Origin: Pseudomonas rubra
Lineage (GTDB): Bacteria; Pseudomonadota; Gammaproteobacteria; Pseudomonadales; Pseudomonadaceae
Assembly: GCF_028656935.1 (NCBI RefSeq)
Contig: NZ_JAMDGZ010000034.1
Span: forward strand, 29,729 to 93,728
Direction of reading: 5' to 3'
DNA: 64,000 bases
Positions 1 through 9,037 of this stretch are shown one piece after another. Both the position numbers and the translations under genes were made by a program. A model generated the notes under the pieces. It made no database searches, was not told the DNA's origin, and saw nothing but the letters and a program-made list of their open reading frames with translations. Numbering within the stretch: position 1 is the first letter of the stretch; each line of letters opens with the position of its first letter.

Positions 1-91
1 AAGGCCAAGCACGCTATTGATGAGGATAGTTCCGACCGGACTCTCTGCGAGTCAATAGACCGGCCTGAGGCTTTAAGCGGAACAGTGCAGG

Positions 92-421
92 ATGGACAAA
101 ACCGCCGGCATCGTGGCTACTCAAAGCGCCCGAGACGCCAAACCAGCTAACGCGGTGAAGGGCCTGATTGAGCACACGACCAAGCGCCTGAAGAAGCACC
201 AGAAAATGCCGAAGTCGATAGCACTCCACGACACCGGCACTGTCGTCAGCGGCGCGTAGATCAATAGACGCGCCGTGGCGAGCGTCGGTGATCAAATCAG
301 CTGCGTCGCTGTCATCCTGACCGACGCGCCCGGCACCATCATCGAAGGCCAGCCCGCAGCGCGCCAAGGTAATAGCACCAGCCACGCCGGCACCCTGGTG
401 GAAGGCGAGCCGGGCTGGTAG
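92..421 (+). pseudogene. PAAR-domain protein remnant with in-frame TAG
   Basis: Reading from the ATG at 92 gives a 55-residue basic N-terminal part that stops at TAG 257-259. The same frame then continues to TAG 419-421. The segment after the first stop has PAAR-type repeats: VGDQISC, GTIIEGQPAARQGNSTSH and GTLVEGEPGW. PAAR proteins cap the spike of type VI secretion systems and carry effectors. Here the domain is cut by a stop and ends without a C-terminal effector, so I call it decayed. A GTG at 275 could still start a 48-codon PAAR-only peptide. It converges with the giant-gene cluster and may be debris of the secretion context in which that cluster once sat. Confidence 0.55.
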
Positions 422-682
422 TGGCGTAAGTGATGGAAGCGAAAAAACTCAGTGTCTGCCAAGTTAAGCAGGGACCTCCTTAGAGAAGGCCGGTGAGAGC
501 AAAGCACGCCGTATCTGAAGATTTCCAGCTGCCGGCCAATGCAATGGCTCGCCGATTCAGCAGAAAGAGATTGGGCAAAGCCACGAAATCACCTGTACGG
601 AAGCTCGTCTGAAAGTTGCACGCCCCACCACCAGCAAGGCATCAACCCAAGCAACACGCACTGCAACACCTCCTTTACCGGT

Positions 683-3600
683 TCAACTTAACTTCAACAC
701 CCTCAGGTCGCTATCTGCCGTTGCCGAAACCTGCAAGAACTTCGCCTGCGAATCAGCTGGCACGTTCACGGGCCCGTGCCAGTTCGCCAGCCACCACTGA
801 TAACAGGTTTCAGGACTGTTTGGCACCTCGGTCGAATCGCGCATGAGCTGCAAGCGTAGTACCGTCGCGGCAAACACATCGTTATCGCGCGCCAAACCGA
901 TGAACGCTGAATCTGCGGGAAAGCCTGCCCTAACGGGCAACCCGGCCGCAGCCGCGAGCAATGCCTTGCTATCGGCGAAGGCCTTTTGAGTGGCGTGCAG
1001 TTTCTCGATCCGGTCTTTTCGACCGGCAACATTGCCCCGATCCATCACATCCGCCTGCGCGACGATATCCTTGAGCGTCCCGCACTGTAACTGCAGCAGT
1101 CCTTTCGCCGGCCCTCCGAACTGGTCACGGTACAGCCCGAAGTGGCTTTCCATGCCACCGATGTACAGCAGCAGCCGCTTGATGCGCTGGGCTTTCTCGT
1201 CGGCATCACCCATATTTTTGAGCATCTGGTTGAACGCTGTCCAGAAACCCTTGATCCGTGTCCGCCGTGCATCGTCCGTATCACCCGCCAACGCAAGCAG
1301 TTCCAGCGTGCCGGCTTTGGCCAGTAGCTCAACAATGCGCTGTGGGGCGATGAAATCACTGTCGATGGACTGGGCACCCGGCAGGTAGGTCTGGCCATTA
1401 CGGTCGGCTTTGACGATATGCACGCCACGCTGTGCAGTTTCGTCCGCCGGACGCGCCAGGGTCCACATGAACCGAGCGCTACGCCGCAACAAGCCGGCCC
1501 GGAAGCCTGCCGCAGCATCGATCAGATCGACCCGCCATGGCAACGGCGACTGCGCGTACAGCGGCAAGGAGAGCTGGGCCCGGTTGCCGTGCACGGTGCG
1601 TGAGAGCGCGGCATAAAGCCCCGGTGGCGGTTCCGCCACCGGCTCGTCGGTAAGCATCAGGGTCAGTTGCAAAGTAGCGTTGTCAGGGAACGTTACGGCG
1701 AGTTCAAGCAGGTCGCCCGCGGCCATGTCTGCTGGCTTGCCGTCCGACGTCAGCAGGCGCCCGAGTGACAGCTCGTGAATCTGTTCCAGCACCAGACTGG
1801 CCGGCAACGTATTGGCTGCACTCGCCAGCGTCAGGTCGCGCATTTCACCGCTGCGCCGCAGCAACCTCAGCGCCAATGGGAGTTTGTCGATGTTGCCTGA
1901 AATCAGCGGTTGGGTATAAGCCATCAAGGTCACTGAGCCCTGTCGATTGACCCGCTGACGATCTGCCGCAAACACCTTGATATGCTGCTCGCCACGCTGT
2001 GTCACCTGGTGCGGCGGTGCACTGAGCCCGGCATCGTAGGCCGGGTCGATGAACAGCAACGAGGTGGGCTCCAGAGCCAACGCGCCGCGTTCGCGCAGCA
2101 GCGGCCAGAGTGAGAAACGCAGCATGACCGGTGCGTTCGAATCACCTCCCGGCAATGCTTGGTCGTCAGCAGCCAAGACAAACGGGCCTAACGTTTGTTT
2201 GTCGTCCCGTACCACCGCGGCCGGGTGCACCGTCAACTTCAGCTGTGCGCTGGGGGTTGCATCAGCGATCACCAGCAGCTCAGCGATGGTCGCCAGCGCC
2301 GGGCCCGGTACGGTATTGGCCGGGTCGGCTTCGCGCATATCCAGGACGATGCTGGCATACCCGCGCTGTACGCCATTTGGCAGATGCCGCTGCCCCTGCA
2401 GTGGTAGTACATGCAGACTACGGAAGGGTAGCGAGTGACCATTGATTTCCAGGCTGGCCGAGGCTTGCAGGCGATACGGTGGTTTGGCCGGCAGCGCCGG
2501 TGCGCCGAAAAGCAGCTGTAACAGTTCATCGGCCCATGAGCCCGGCCCGGCGGTATTGTCACTCGGTTTTTCGTCGATCTCGGCAATAAGGCGCAGACTG
2601 CCATCCCATGAAGAGGTGATGGTGCCCGAGGTTTCTGGTGCAGCAACCAACGTCACCGTCCAGTCGAAGACCGCGCCGTTCGCGCGCCTCGATCGGCCGC
2701 CGAGGCTGTCCGCCGGGCCGACCCAGGCCCGATGATTCAGGGTTGGCAACAGCGGCGAGGCACAGGGCCGCCGATCAAAGGTCTGATTGCCTTTATTCTC
2801 TGCGAATGGTCCGGGGCGTGGTGTGCGCTCCACCCGCGCCAGCGCGGCACTGGCTTGCGCCGGCGCACCAAAGCGTGGGAACAACGCGTCGAACGCTTCG
2901 ACGGCGTTTACGCCCTGCTCGGCGCCCACCTCCAGGCGCAGATGGCGCGCCAGCAGGATTCCCGGGCGCTCGGAAACAGCGGCGAGCATGGCCTGGCTCG
3001 CGAGCAGCGGCTGCCAGATGTCCACCCGCTCCGGCGTGCCAAGGCGCTTGAGATGCTCGTCGAGCACGCGTACAACCGGCACCCTCGAGCGTGGCGCAGC
3101 CGGCACCAGCCAAGGAATCGGCTCACAGGTAAAGCGCGACTGTATCGGTAGATACAAGGGGGTACGCTGTTGTGCCAGCCACACAGCGTTCTCGGCACAA
3201 AACCGGCTGCCAAGGGAAGTGGCAAGGGCCGGCAGATTGACCCGCCGCGACAGAGCGGCGATGCCACTACCGCCCGTTTTGTCGTCACGCAGCGCGGCAC
3301 TGAAGCCCTCCTCTACGCCGGCCATCTCCTCCCCTGTATGCACTGGCAGCAGGTAGCCACGACCGGCATCGGCGAACTGCTGTTCGAGCGCTACGCGCGC
3401 CCGCGGTTGCAAGGTGGGCTGCGGCAAAGACACCGTGCGGAACTCGCCATGACGGTCGCGCAGCAATGCCGCCCTGGGCCGTGATAGCAGGGTATGGGCT
3501 TTCATTGCCACCTGGGCATCGAAGCCATCGTCAGCCTGGTCCGAGAAGTCCAGCCCTGGCCACGGCTGGACCAGCACCCTGTCCCCGGCCACCAGCAGTT

Positions 3601-6600
3601 CGCCACGATCTTTGGCCGCCGGCGCGCTGTCAATCAACTGATCCCAGTTGCCGCTGGTCAGCAACGCCGCGGCACGCCGCTGCGGGTTTTGTTCTTTGCT
3701 GTCGCAATGTACCTGCGAGACCACCGACAGCACCCTTGGCGCAGCAGCCGTTGCTTTGTGGTCATTTAAAACCCGGCTCAACGCCGCCGCCGAAGCAAAG
3801 AAGTACGGCGTCTGCTCCAGAGACTGCGCCTTGAAATCGGTGGCAAAGCTTTGCTCGACCAACAGCGCCCCCGCCAACCGGCTGCGCGCGCCGGAATCGC
3901 CTTGCAGTGGCCGGGCACCAATGCTTACGGCAACTTCCAGATCGCGTTCGTTGGCGGTTGCCGGTGAAGCGGCGCAGCTGAATGTAGGCGATATCGGCAA
4001 GGCGGCCAGGCTGTCGGGCCAGGCCACGTCGATATCGATGTGCTTGTTAACCTCGCTCTGCATCAGCAGCGGTTTTTCGCTGCCATTGCCAAGGTAGCTC
4101 GCCGACAGCCCCATCAGTGCCGGCAGGCGCAGCAATGGCGCGACATCACTGCCGGCCTGCTCGATCAGGCCGACAAAGCCTCCAATCACGACGACATTGC
4201 CCGGCTGCTCGCCTTTGCTGTAGATCGCCTGGCGAAATGCCGCACCCTGCGCGCCGTGCAGCACCGAGCCAAGACCGCCGCGTCCCGGCCAGGTGATACC
4301 GAGGTCGCCGTGCCGGTAGCGGGCGGCAAAAGTACTGCGTGCGTTGCGCTCCAGTTTTTCCGCGTCAGCACCATTTGGCCACGGCGGGATCAGCGCTGCC
4401 ATCGCACCCAGAGCGATGCTGTCGACGGCGGTGAAACGCAACGGTACCTCCCCGTCCCTGGTCAGCGAATGCCGAGACATCACGGTCGCGGTCCAGATCC
4501 CTTGTCGGGAATCCGCACGGTTGATGCAACCGGCCGTATACATCGACATTCGATGCCCATCCAGCAGCCACTCGACCTCATGCGTGTGGCCTGGACCATT
4601 CTCGATGCGTAGCTTGCGGCGGCCGTTGGACGCATTTTCGGGGAACGGAACCTGTTCGTCGGAGGCCGTCAACGGGCTCACCTGTGGCCAGCCGATAATG
4701 CTCTGACCGGCGAGTTTTCCGTGCAGGGTCAACTCGCCGTACCAATCGTCCGGTGTCCCGCCGCCCTCGATCAGTACGCGGTCGAGCGACAAACTGCAGC
4801 GAGACTTTTTGCGCAGCTTGTCGCTCGCGCTGAACACGCCGCAAAAGTGCACCGACTGCAAAGGCGCATTGCTATCGCTAAACGCCGCGATACAGGCAAT
4901 CAGACCAAAGTTGATGCTCCCGGTTTCAGGAAAACCTTTGACCAGGGCCGTGCTGAACCGGCTTCCCCGCATGCTGGTAAGGGATAACGCGCCGCGTGCC
5001 AGAGCGACCTGCACGGCCACCTCGCTATCGAGCAGAAACAGCGTTGCGTCATGCTGATCGCTCTCTAGCTCGCCACTTGCCTTGACCCGCAGCACCGTCA
5101 CTCCCTTATCTGCCGGGCCAGGGGCAATCGCCAGTTCATGTTCGACGTTGAGACGGGACCTGCTGCCCTGGCCTGAGCCAGACTGATTGACCATCAGCTT
5201 CGCCGCCGTGATCACCAGTTTGCCTGACTGCGCATTGCCGTCACTCCAGGTGAAGGTCGGCCCTGCGCTCTGCTTCGCACCCGGCAACTGCACCGGCTGC
5301 CCGGCGAAGTCAAACACCAGGCATGGCGCCACCAAAGCCAATTGCCCGTTGACCAGCGCCACCGCGTTGGCCTGCAGCGTGACCAATCGGCTGCCGACCA
5401 TGATCGGAAAGCGCAGTGGCGCGTCGCCGTGCAGCCCCACTGTCTTGAGTAACAAGTGCCCCGCTGGCGAGGCGGTGAAATCGAGGTTGAGCAGATTACC
5501 ACCGTCGTCTACGTCTTCGCGCTCGGTGCCGATATGCAGACGCGCCACGACGGTCAGGCTTTGTGGCACCGGATCGCTGGGTGCGCCGGCCTTGAAATGC
5601 GCCTGCAACGCGGCCAGCCGCAACGGTTCGATGAACATATCGCCCAGAGCAATCCGTTCCGACCCCGAGGCAAAACCGGGACTCGTCGCGCTTGCAGGTA
5701 GCAAGCGCCACTCGAAACCTCCCTGCTGCAGTTGGCCGTCCTGCCATGCGAACGTATCGACATCCGAGCGGCCCTTGAAGCGTCCGTCACGGTTCAGTGG
5801 AAGATCTTTGAACCAGAAACGCAGAAGATTGTGCGCGTCGCCGTCGTGCTCCTTTACCTCAAGCATGTGTTGGCTGGAAAAACGCCCGACAGTCTGCGCA
5901 TCTGCCGGGCCCAAGCCCGACAGCGCCCGCCACCAGCCGTGACTCAGATCCAGCGGCCGGGCGCCAACCCCGCGGGCATCCGTAAGAAAGCCATTGCGCA
6001 GGAATGAACTCGGGCTGTTGCCCAATACCTGCACGGCGATCTCACTCGACGCAACGCCGTCGATCGTGAGTTGGCCCGAGGACACCGAGAAGGTTTTTTC
6101 CAACCCGAGCAGCGCCTCGTTCCCCGCCAGCGGCTGTTGATTACCCAGTTGCATCCAGCCGTAAGGCAGCATGCTGTTCGGGTCCAGGCCAAAGCCAGTG
6201 GTGGGTGCGTTCCAGCGCAGGCCGCCGACCAGCGAGTCGATGCCGACCGTGGCGAAATCGTTCAGCGCTTTGTAGCCGCCAATATAGCTGTGCGCCACCC
6301 GAGCCAGTTGCAGGCGCCTTTCCTGTTCCTGCCAGAACTGCTCCAGGGCATTCCAGTCGAGCGCTGTTGCAGTTGGCGGGGCATCCAGCGGTTCTGGCAC
6401 GAGAGCACCGGTGCCCGGCGCTTCGGTCGCACGCGGCAACGAGGCCATGGCAAAGGCTTCATCCAGCACCGGCAGGTCGTAGCGCAAAGCCGCGCGCAAG
6501 CTTTGCCAGCGCTGCCCTTCCCAGCGTTCTACCCACGGCGCCAGCTCCGCACCGGGCACTCCGAAGGCGATCAGGCCAATTCCTCGCGCTTGCAACGGAT

Positions 6601-9028
6601 CAAGCGGTTCTTTCTGTGGCTGTGGCGGCAATGGCCAACGCGTGGGCAGCTTGTATTGCCAACTGCCCTGCAATTGAGCGAACACCTGCTCGCCCGACCA
6701 GGACAGCTCTGCGACGCGGTAGGCCGGCTTGCCGTCATACCGCATTTCGAGCGGCAGCAGATCGCGACTTTCAAGTGGCCGGACCGCGGCACTGACCATC
6801 CGCGTCATTGGCATCTGCGCGGCAAGCGGCATCTGTGGATGGCGTGACCAGTAATAGACCTTGGGCATCGTCGACAATCTTGAGGCGGCGCCCCAAGCAA
6901 CGCTGGCGGTATCGAAATCGATGCTCAAGGCCAGGCTGTCACGCGTCACAGTCACCCGCTGTCCGTGCAGCTTCGAGGTCAGACTGAGCTGGTTGATCGC
7001 GATGGATACAACCGACTGTTCCTGCTCGCGCCGTTCCAGCGCAATGTCGATGAACGCGCCAGGGCCGGCACCCAGGCGCGCAATGGCTTCATAGGCATCA
7101 GGCCGGTCGCTGGACAGCCACAACAGGCCGCGGGTGGACAAGTCCGGTTGATCGACCACGGCGTGGCCGCGCAGCGGTGTACGACCGGCAGTACCGGTCT
7201 CTGCGCGCAGGGCCAACGCTACCCGCAACCGACCGGCCCCCTCCAGCGTTACCGACCAGGGCGCTTGTTTGATCAGTAGCCCCGGTGCCGGGCGCGGTTC
7301 GAACGCCGAAAGCACTTGCGGCATATCGTCAGCCGGCATGAAGCGCAGGAAACCATCCAGTGCATTGGTCTGGGCGGGAGATACATTGCTCAACAACTCG
7401 CTATCGAGTTCCAGGTTCAGTGGCGGCAAATTGGGAAATGGCAATTGCAGCCAGCCGTCGCTCATCGGGAGGAAGCCTGGCAATAGAAGACGCGTGTTGT
7501 CGAATTGGCCAGCGGCCAGTGGCGACAGCCCATAAGCGCGGCGTAACGCATCCGCCAGGCGGTGTTCGTCCAGCGACACGGCATAGGGTTTATCAGCGGT
7601 GGTCACCAGATCAATCTTCAACTCTGGCGGGGCAGTGTCCAGATGCGACTCCAGCTTCAGGTACGGCGCAACCGCCCCTTCGGCGACAGATTGCGGGCGC
7701 GCCGACGCCCAGGCCAGAACCAGAGTCCTGTCCGCGTTCAGCCCAGCGACAAACGAGCGATACAGATCGTCGCTGCCAAAATAGCGCTCGGCCTGGTTTT
7801 TCAGTGCAGCCGGAGTCGCCAATATGAAGTAGTCGCCCCCGCCGCAGTTGACTACCCCATCCACCCGCTGGTCACTGGATGGGCTGAGTAGGTTCAGCCG
7901 CAGGTGACGGCCGGGAATCTCAACCGGCAGATCGCGGGTCTCGCTGCTGATCACCAGGCCCGGCCAGTTACCGTCTCTGCCCGCAAGCCTGGCGACCGAG
8001 AGACTGTAACGAAACGCCGGAACCTCCTGGGCATCGCCGCTGAGCCGAAAACCGTGCAGCGCTTCTTCCTGGCTACCGCCCGGCAACACCGAAGCCCAGG
8101 CTGACAGCCAGTGCTGCCGTTGATCCGGAGACAGGCGATGCGGTTGCAGGGTCAGCACCAGGCGCCGGTCTTCCGTGGACAACAGAAAAGGTCCGTTCAG
8201 GGTGCCGGTCACGCCGGGAAAACCAACCGCGCATTGCAGTTCGATGCCTTCCGGTGTGAGCGTCAATGGATAGCGACAGATATTCCCCCGCGTCGACTCG
8301 GGCACCGCGTTGGGTTGCAACGCCCCTAACCAGGGAAAGGCACCATCGGCCACTGCCAGGTCGATGCGCCCGGCAACCAAGGCGAATGATGGAACCTTGA
8401 TAGCTTTGCTCACCTCGCCCGGCCAAGGCTCACCGGGGTTCAGGCAAGGCTCGGCGAGCACATGCTGGAAAGCGGCCGCGGCAGGTGTGCGGGAGCTCTC
8501 GGGACTGGCAGGGACCGGCCCGGTGATGAAATAGGCCGAAGTGGTCAGTGTCGCGCCGTCGCTCGGCTTGACGAACTGCCAGCGACGTTTGCTCGGCAGT
8601 ACTTGCGTCAGTAGCCCGCCGGTTGCGTCGAAGGCGCTCACACTTAGCCCTTCTTCGCACGCCTTGATGTAGCTTTTCTCCCAGTCGTTCGCCGGCAGCC
8701 GTGCGAAGCCAACAGGATGAACGCGACTTGAAGCCTTGAGGTCCGGTGGACCCTTTTCGCTATCGAACTGAGTGCAGTATTTGCCGCTGCCGTGCCCGGC
8801 GATCAGGTGCAGTGACACCAGGTGCGGGTAACGGAAACCGTCCTGCCCATCGGTCCCGCCGGCATCGATCAGCAGCGCGCGCAACGGATGGGTGTCGTCT
8901 TGCGCCAGGTGTGCATGATTGTCCAGAAAAGCATCCGGCGCTGCAGCCCTGAGCTCCCAGAGTGGTTGACCCGAGGTCAGCAGCGGCCCGCGAAGCAGGA
9001 CATGGCGAAGCGTTGTGTTGTCCATCAT
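683..9028 (-). CDS. Giant protein (2781 aa) with C-terminal lytic-transglycosylase-like domain
   Basis: This is one uninterrupted frame that starts MMDNTT behind an AAGGGTG ribosome-binding site, 9 bp after the upstream giant gene ends. I do not recognise most of it. It has no signal peptide or membrane helix and is rich in short beta-strand-like segments. About residues 2590-2781 differ. A Glu near 2626 in MESHFG is followed by GPAKGLLQL near 2638, the layout of SLT-type transglycosylases (catalytic Glu-Ser, then Gly-Leu-Met-Gln). A later CYQWWLANWHGP segment also fits lysozyme-like folds. Inference: the protein delivers or ends in a peptidoglycan-cutting module. It is the last gene of a five-gene minus-strand cluster. 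Confidence is high that the gene is real, moderate for the C-terminal domain and nil for the rest. Confidence 0.8.
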   Translation of the reverse strand: MMDNTTLRHVLLRGPLLTSGQPLWELRAAAPDAFLDNHAHLAQDDTHPLRALLIDAGGTDGQDGFRYPHLVSLHLIAGHGSGKYCTQFDSEKGPPDLKASSRVHPVGFARLPANDWEKSYIKACEEGLSVSAFDATGGLLTQVLPSKRRWQFVKPSDGATLTTSAYFITGPVPASPESSRTPAAAAFQHVLAEPCLNPGEPWPGEVSKAIKVPSFALVAGRIDLAVADGAFPWLGALQPNAVPESTRGNICRYPLTLTPEGIELQCAVGFPGVTGTLNGPFLLSTEDRRLVLTLQPHRLSPDQRQHWLSAWASVLPGGSQEEALHGFRLSGDAQEVPAFRYSLSVARLAGRDGNWPGLVISSETRDLPVEIPGRHLRLNLLSPSSDQRVDGVVNCGGGDYFILATPAALKNQAERYFGSDDLYRSFVAGLNADRTLVLAWASARPQSVAEGAVAPYLKLESHLDTAPPELKIDLVTTADKPYAVSLDEHRLADALRRAYGLSPLAAGQFDNTRLLLPGFLPMSDGWLQLPFPNLPPLNLELDSELLSNVSPAQTNALDGFLRFMPADDMPQVLSAFEPRPAPGLLIKQAPWSVTLEGAGRLRVALALRAETGTAGRTPLRGHAVVDQPDLSTRGLLWLSSDRPDAYEAIARLGAGPGAFIDIALERREQEQSVVSIAINQLSLTSKLHGQRVTVTRDSLALSIDFDTASVAWGAASRLSTMPKVYYWSRHPQMPLAAQMPMTRMVSAAVRPLESRDLLPLEMRYDGKPAYRVAELSWSGEQVFAQLQGSWQYKLPTRWPLPPQPQKEPLDPLQARGIGLIAFGVPGAELAPWVERWEGQRWQSLRAALRYDLPVLDEAFAMASLPRATEAPGTGALVPEPLDAPPTATALDWNALEQFWQEQERRLQLARVAHSYIGGYKALNDFATVGIDSLVGGLRWNAPTTGFGLDPNSMLPYGWMQLGNQQPLAGNEALLGLEKTFSVSSGQLTIDGVASSEIAVQVLGNSPSSFLRNGFLTDARGVGARPLDLSHGWWRALSGLGPADAQTVGRFSSQHMLEVKEHDGDAHNLLRFWFKDLPLNRDGRFKGRSDVDTFAWQDGQLQQGGFEWRLLPASATSPGFASGSERIALGDMFIEPLRLAALQAHFKAGAPSDPVPQSLTVVARLHIGTEREDVDDGGNLLNLDFTASPAGHLLLKTVGLHGDAPLRFPIMVGSRLVTLQANAVALVNGQLALVAPCLVFDFAGQPVQLPGAKQSAGPTFTWSDGNAQSGKLVITAAKLMVNQSGSGQGSRSRLNVEHELAIAPGPADKGVTVLRVKASGELESDQHDATLFLLDSEVAVQVALARGALSLTSMRGSRFSTALVKGFPETGSINFGLIACIAAFSDSNAPLQSVHFCGVFSASDKLRKKSRCSLSLDRVLIEGGGTPDDWYGELTLHGKLAGQSIIGWPQVSPLTASDEQVPFPENASNGRRKLRIENGPGHTHEVEWLLDGHRMSMYTAGCINRADSRQGIWTATVMSRHSLTRDGEVPLRFTAVDSIALGAMAALIPPWPNGADAEKLERNARSTFAARYRHGDLGITWPGRGGLGSVLHGAQGAAFRQAIYSKGEQPGNVVVIGGFVGLIEQAGSDVAPLLRLPALMGLSASYLGNGSEKPLLMQSEVNKHIDIDVAWPDSLAALPISPTFSCAASPATANERDLEVAVSIGARPLQGDSGARSRLAGALLVEQSFATDFKAQSLEQTPYFFASAAALSRVLNDHKATAAAPRVLSVVSQVHCDSKEQNPQRRAAALLTSGNWDQLIDSAPAAKDRGELLVAGDRVLVQPWPGLDFSDQADDGFDAQVAMKAHTLLSRPRAALLRDRHGEFRTVSLPQPTLQPRARVALEQQFADAGRGYLLPVHTGEEMAGVEEGFSAALRDDKTGGSGIAALSRRVNLPALATSLGSRFCAENAVWLAQQRTPLYLPIQSRFTCEPIPWLVPAAPRSRVPVVRVLDEHLKRLGTPERVDIWQPLLASQAMLAAVSERPGILLARHLRLEVGAEQGVNAVEAFDALFPRFGAPAQASAALARVERTPRPGPFAENKGNQTFDRRPCASPLLPTLNHRAWVGPADSLGGRSRRANGAVFDWTVTLVAAPETSGTITSSWDGSLRLIAEIDEKPSDNTAGPGSWADELLQLLFGAPALPAKPPYRLQASASLEINGHSLPFRSLHVLPLQGQRHLPNGVQRGYASIVLDMREADPANTVPGPALATIAELLVIADATPSAQLKLTVHPAAVVRDDKQTLGPFVLAADDQALPGGDSNAPVMLRFSLWPLLRERGALALEPTSLLFIDPAYDAGLSAPPHQVTQRGEQHIKVFAADRQRVNRQGSVTLMAYTQPLISGNIDKLPLALRLLRRSGEMRDLTLASAANTLPASLVLEQIHELSLGRLLTSDGKPADMAAGDLLELAVTFPDNATLQLTLMLTDEPVAEPPPGLYAALSRTVHGNRAQLSLPLYAQSPLPWRVDLIDAAAGFRAGLLRRSARFMWTLARPADETAQRGVHIVKADRNGQTYLPGAQSIDSDFIAPQRIVELLAKAGTLELLALAGDTDDARRTRIKGFWTAFNQMLKNMGDADEKAQRIKRLLLYIGGMESHFGLYRDQFGGPAKGLLQLQCGTLKDIVAQADVMDRGNVAGRKDRIEKLHATQKAFADSKALLAAAAGLPVRAGFPADSAFIGLARDNDVFAATVLRLQLMRDSTEVPNSPETCYQWWLANWHGPVNVPADSQAKFLQVSATADSDLRVLKLS

Positions 9029-9037
9029 CAGGCACCC

